NCBI GenBank assembly: GCA_030656095.1
Contig: JAUSOU010000006.1
Location: 1 to 41,960 of the forward strand
Source: Thermovirgaceae bacterium
GTDB lineage: Bacteria; Synergistota; Synergistia; Synergistales; Thermovirgaceae
Direction of reading: 5' to 3'
Length of the DNA stretch: 41,960 bases
The notes below the pieces were generated by a model. That model had not been told where the DNA came from and made no database searches. It saw only the letters and a list, made by a program, of their open reading frames with translations. Positions 41,345 through 41,960 of this stretch are shown here, piece by piece. Within the stretch, counting starts at the first letter, position 1. Each line of letters begins with the position of its first letter. The position numbers and the translations under genes are program-made.

Positions 41345-41960
41345 CTTCCTACCGCGGTCCTTACCCTGTCGCGGAGTTCCGCCCTCTTGCCTGCGTTCCA
41401 TGAGGAGGTTCTGGTGAAATAACCGGTAATTCTCGTGATACCGTCGACGTTGCGGCTCTGGCAACCCGGGCAGGAATCAAGAAGCCCTCTCTCGACCCTT
41501 CCGCATTCATTGCAGATCGTGAATTCGGGGCTGAAGGCTATCTGCGCGCTCTCCGAGTGCTCGAACGCCTTCCTTACGAACGAGGCCAGTGCGGCCGGAT
41601 CGGGGCGGTGTTCCCCCATCCAGACGTGGGTTATCGCTCCGGCGTTGATCATCGGGTGAAACTGCCCCTCGAGCCTTACCCGGGATACAGGGTCAAGCCC
41701 GGCGTCGTACGCAAGGTGCGTGCTGTTGGTGTAGTAGACCTCGCCGCTCTCGGGATCACCCTTTACAAAGCGGACGGCGCTCTCGGGAAAGAACTTGAGG
41801 TCAAGCCTGGCAAACCTGTAGGCCGTACTCTCCGCAGGAGTCTGTTCAAGGACTATCTTCAGGCCGAGCCGTTCGGAGAGCTGGCGGCACTTGAGGTCCA
41901 TGTACCTCGTGACAGCAAGGCCCAGGTCCATAGCCTCCCTGCTCTCGTGCATCCGGCTGC
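41341..41960 (-). CDS. nrdD: Anaerobic ribonucleoside-triphosphate reductase NrdD, C-terminal part (cut by right edge)
   Basis: Glycyl-radical class III ribonucleotide reductase. The C-terminal 205 or so codons are present and the frame runs open to the window edge. Visible are YYTNSTHLAYDAGLDP, INAGAITHVWMGE, and the zinc site CNEC...CPGC (two CXXC pairs). The glycyl-radical loop reads RITGYF, followed by WNAGKRAELRDRV. It is translationally coupled to nrdG. Confidence 0.93.
   Translation of the reverse strand, partial: SRMHESREAMDLGLAVTRYMDLKCRQLSERLGLKIVLEQTPAESTAYRFARLDLKFFPESAVRFVKGDPESGEVYYTNSTHLAYDAGLDPVSRVRLEGQFHPMINAGAITHVWMGEHRPDPAALASFVRKAFEHSESAQIAFSPEFTICNECGRVERGLLDSCPGCQSRNVDGITRITGYFTRTSSWNAGKRAELRDRVRTAVGR

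Noticed and set aside
41345-41464. Longer N-terminus for NrdG
   Set aside because: The extra 40 residues overlap nrdD, are highly charged and unlike the family; ATG 41344 has ATGA coupling and the standard start.

Overview
The window is a gene-dense bacterial chromosome segment (GC roughly 55-58% by eye) with no rRNA, tRNA, phage, transposon or CRISPR array. The gene content points to an anaerobic, amino-acid-fermenting diderm, most likely a member of Synergistota. The clues are tryptophanase, a full branched-chain amino acid ABC importer, type III glutamine synthetase, anaerobic ribonucleotide reductase and an O-antigen ligase-like protein. The gene order rpsF-ssb-rpsR-DUF2232-rplI-dnaB is also shared with Gram-positive relatives. 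The phylum call is an inference from content, not from a marker comparison. Almost everything is on the minus strand. Only four genes (an aldolase, a flavoprotein, a GntR regulator and glnN) run on the plus strand, in two small islands.

Layout: (1) 1-9539, minus: an eleven-gene run with tiny gaps or overlaps: DUF72, queD, folE2, a D-2-hydroxyacid dehydrogenase, a HAD phosphatase, a HlyD-like protein, yggS, divIVA, recG, recX and the 5' part of rny (cut by the window edge). (2) 9649-11096, plus: a DHDPS-superfamily aldolase resembling 4-hydroxy-2-oxoglutarate aldolase, translationally coupled to an iron-sulfur flavoprotein, ending at a bidirectional terminator. (3) 11143-16823, minus: an operon of two short-chain dehydrogenases, two proteins related to the glycine decarboxylase P-protein subunits, and an ATP-NAD-kinase-like protein. 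It diverges from a GntR/FCD regulator (17072-17728). (4) 17883-19994, plus: glnN. (5) 20078-26678, minus: rpsF, ssb, rpsR, DUF2232, rplI, dnaB, parB and an O-antigen-ligase-like gene. (6) 26746-30590, minus: ftsB-like, argS and a secreted DUF3857-like protein. (7) secA, tnaA and pgsA, each with its own promoter or terminator signals. (8) 35795-40494: livF-livG-livM-livH-livK, read from livK. (9) nrdG and the 3' part of nrdD, cut by the right edge.

The most unusual region is 11143-17728. The two P-protein-like subunits keep the PLP lysine motif but have lost several signature motifs of true glycine decarboxylase, and no gcvT, gcvH or lpd is nearby. The intergenic region between this operon and its GntR neighbour carries three GTATAC hexamers spaced exactly 9 bp apart, overlapping plausible promoters in both directions. 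It also carries a 30-bp tandem repeat with a hairpin in each unit. This looks like a self-contained, regulated metabolic module built on a repurposed P-protein. Its substrate cannot be told from sequence alone.

Where the longest open frame overlapped a neighbour, I chose internal starts using Shine-Dalgarno spacing, ATGA/GTGA stop-start coupling and family N-termini. Each such choice is stated in the entry.
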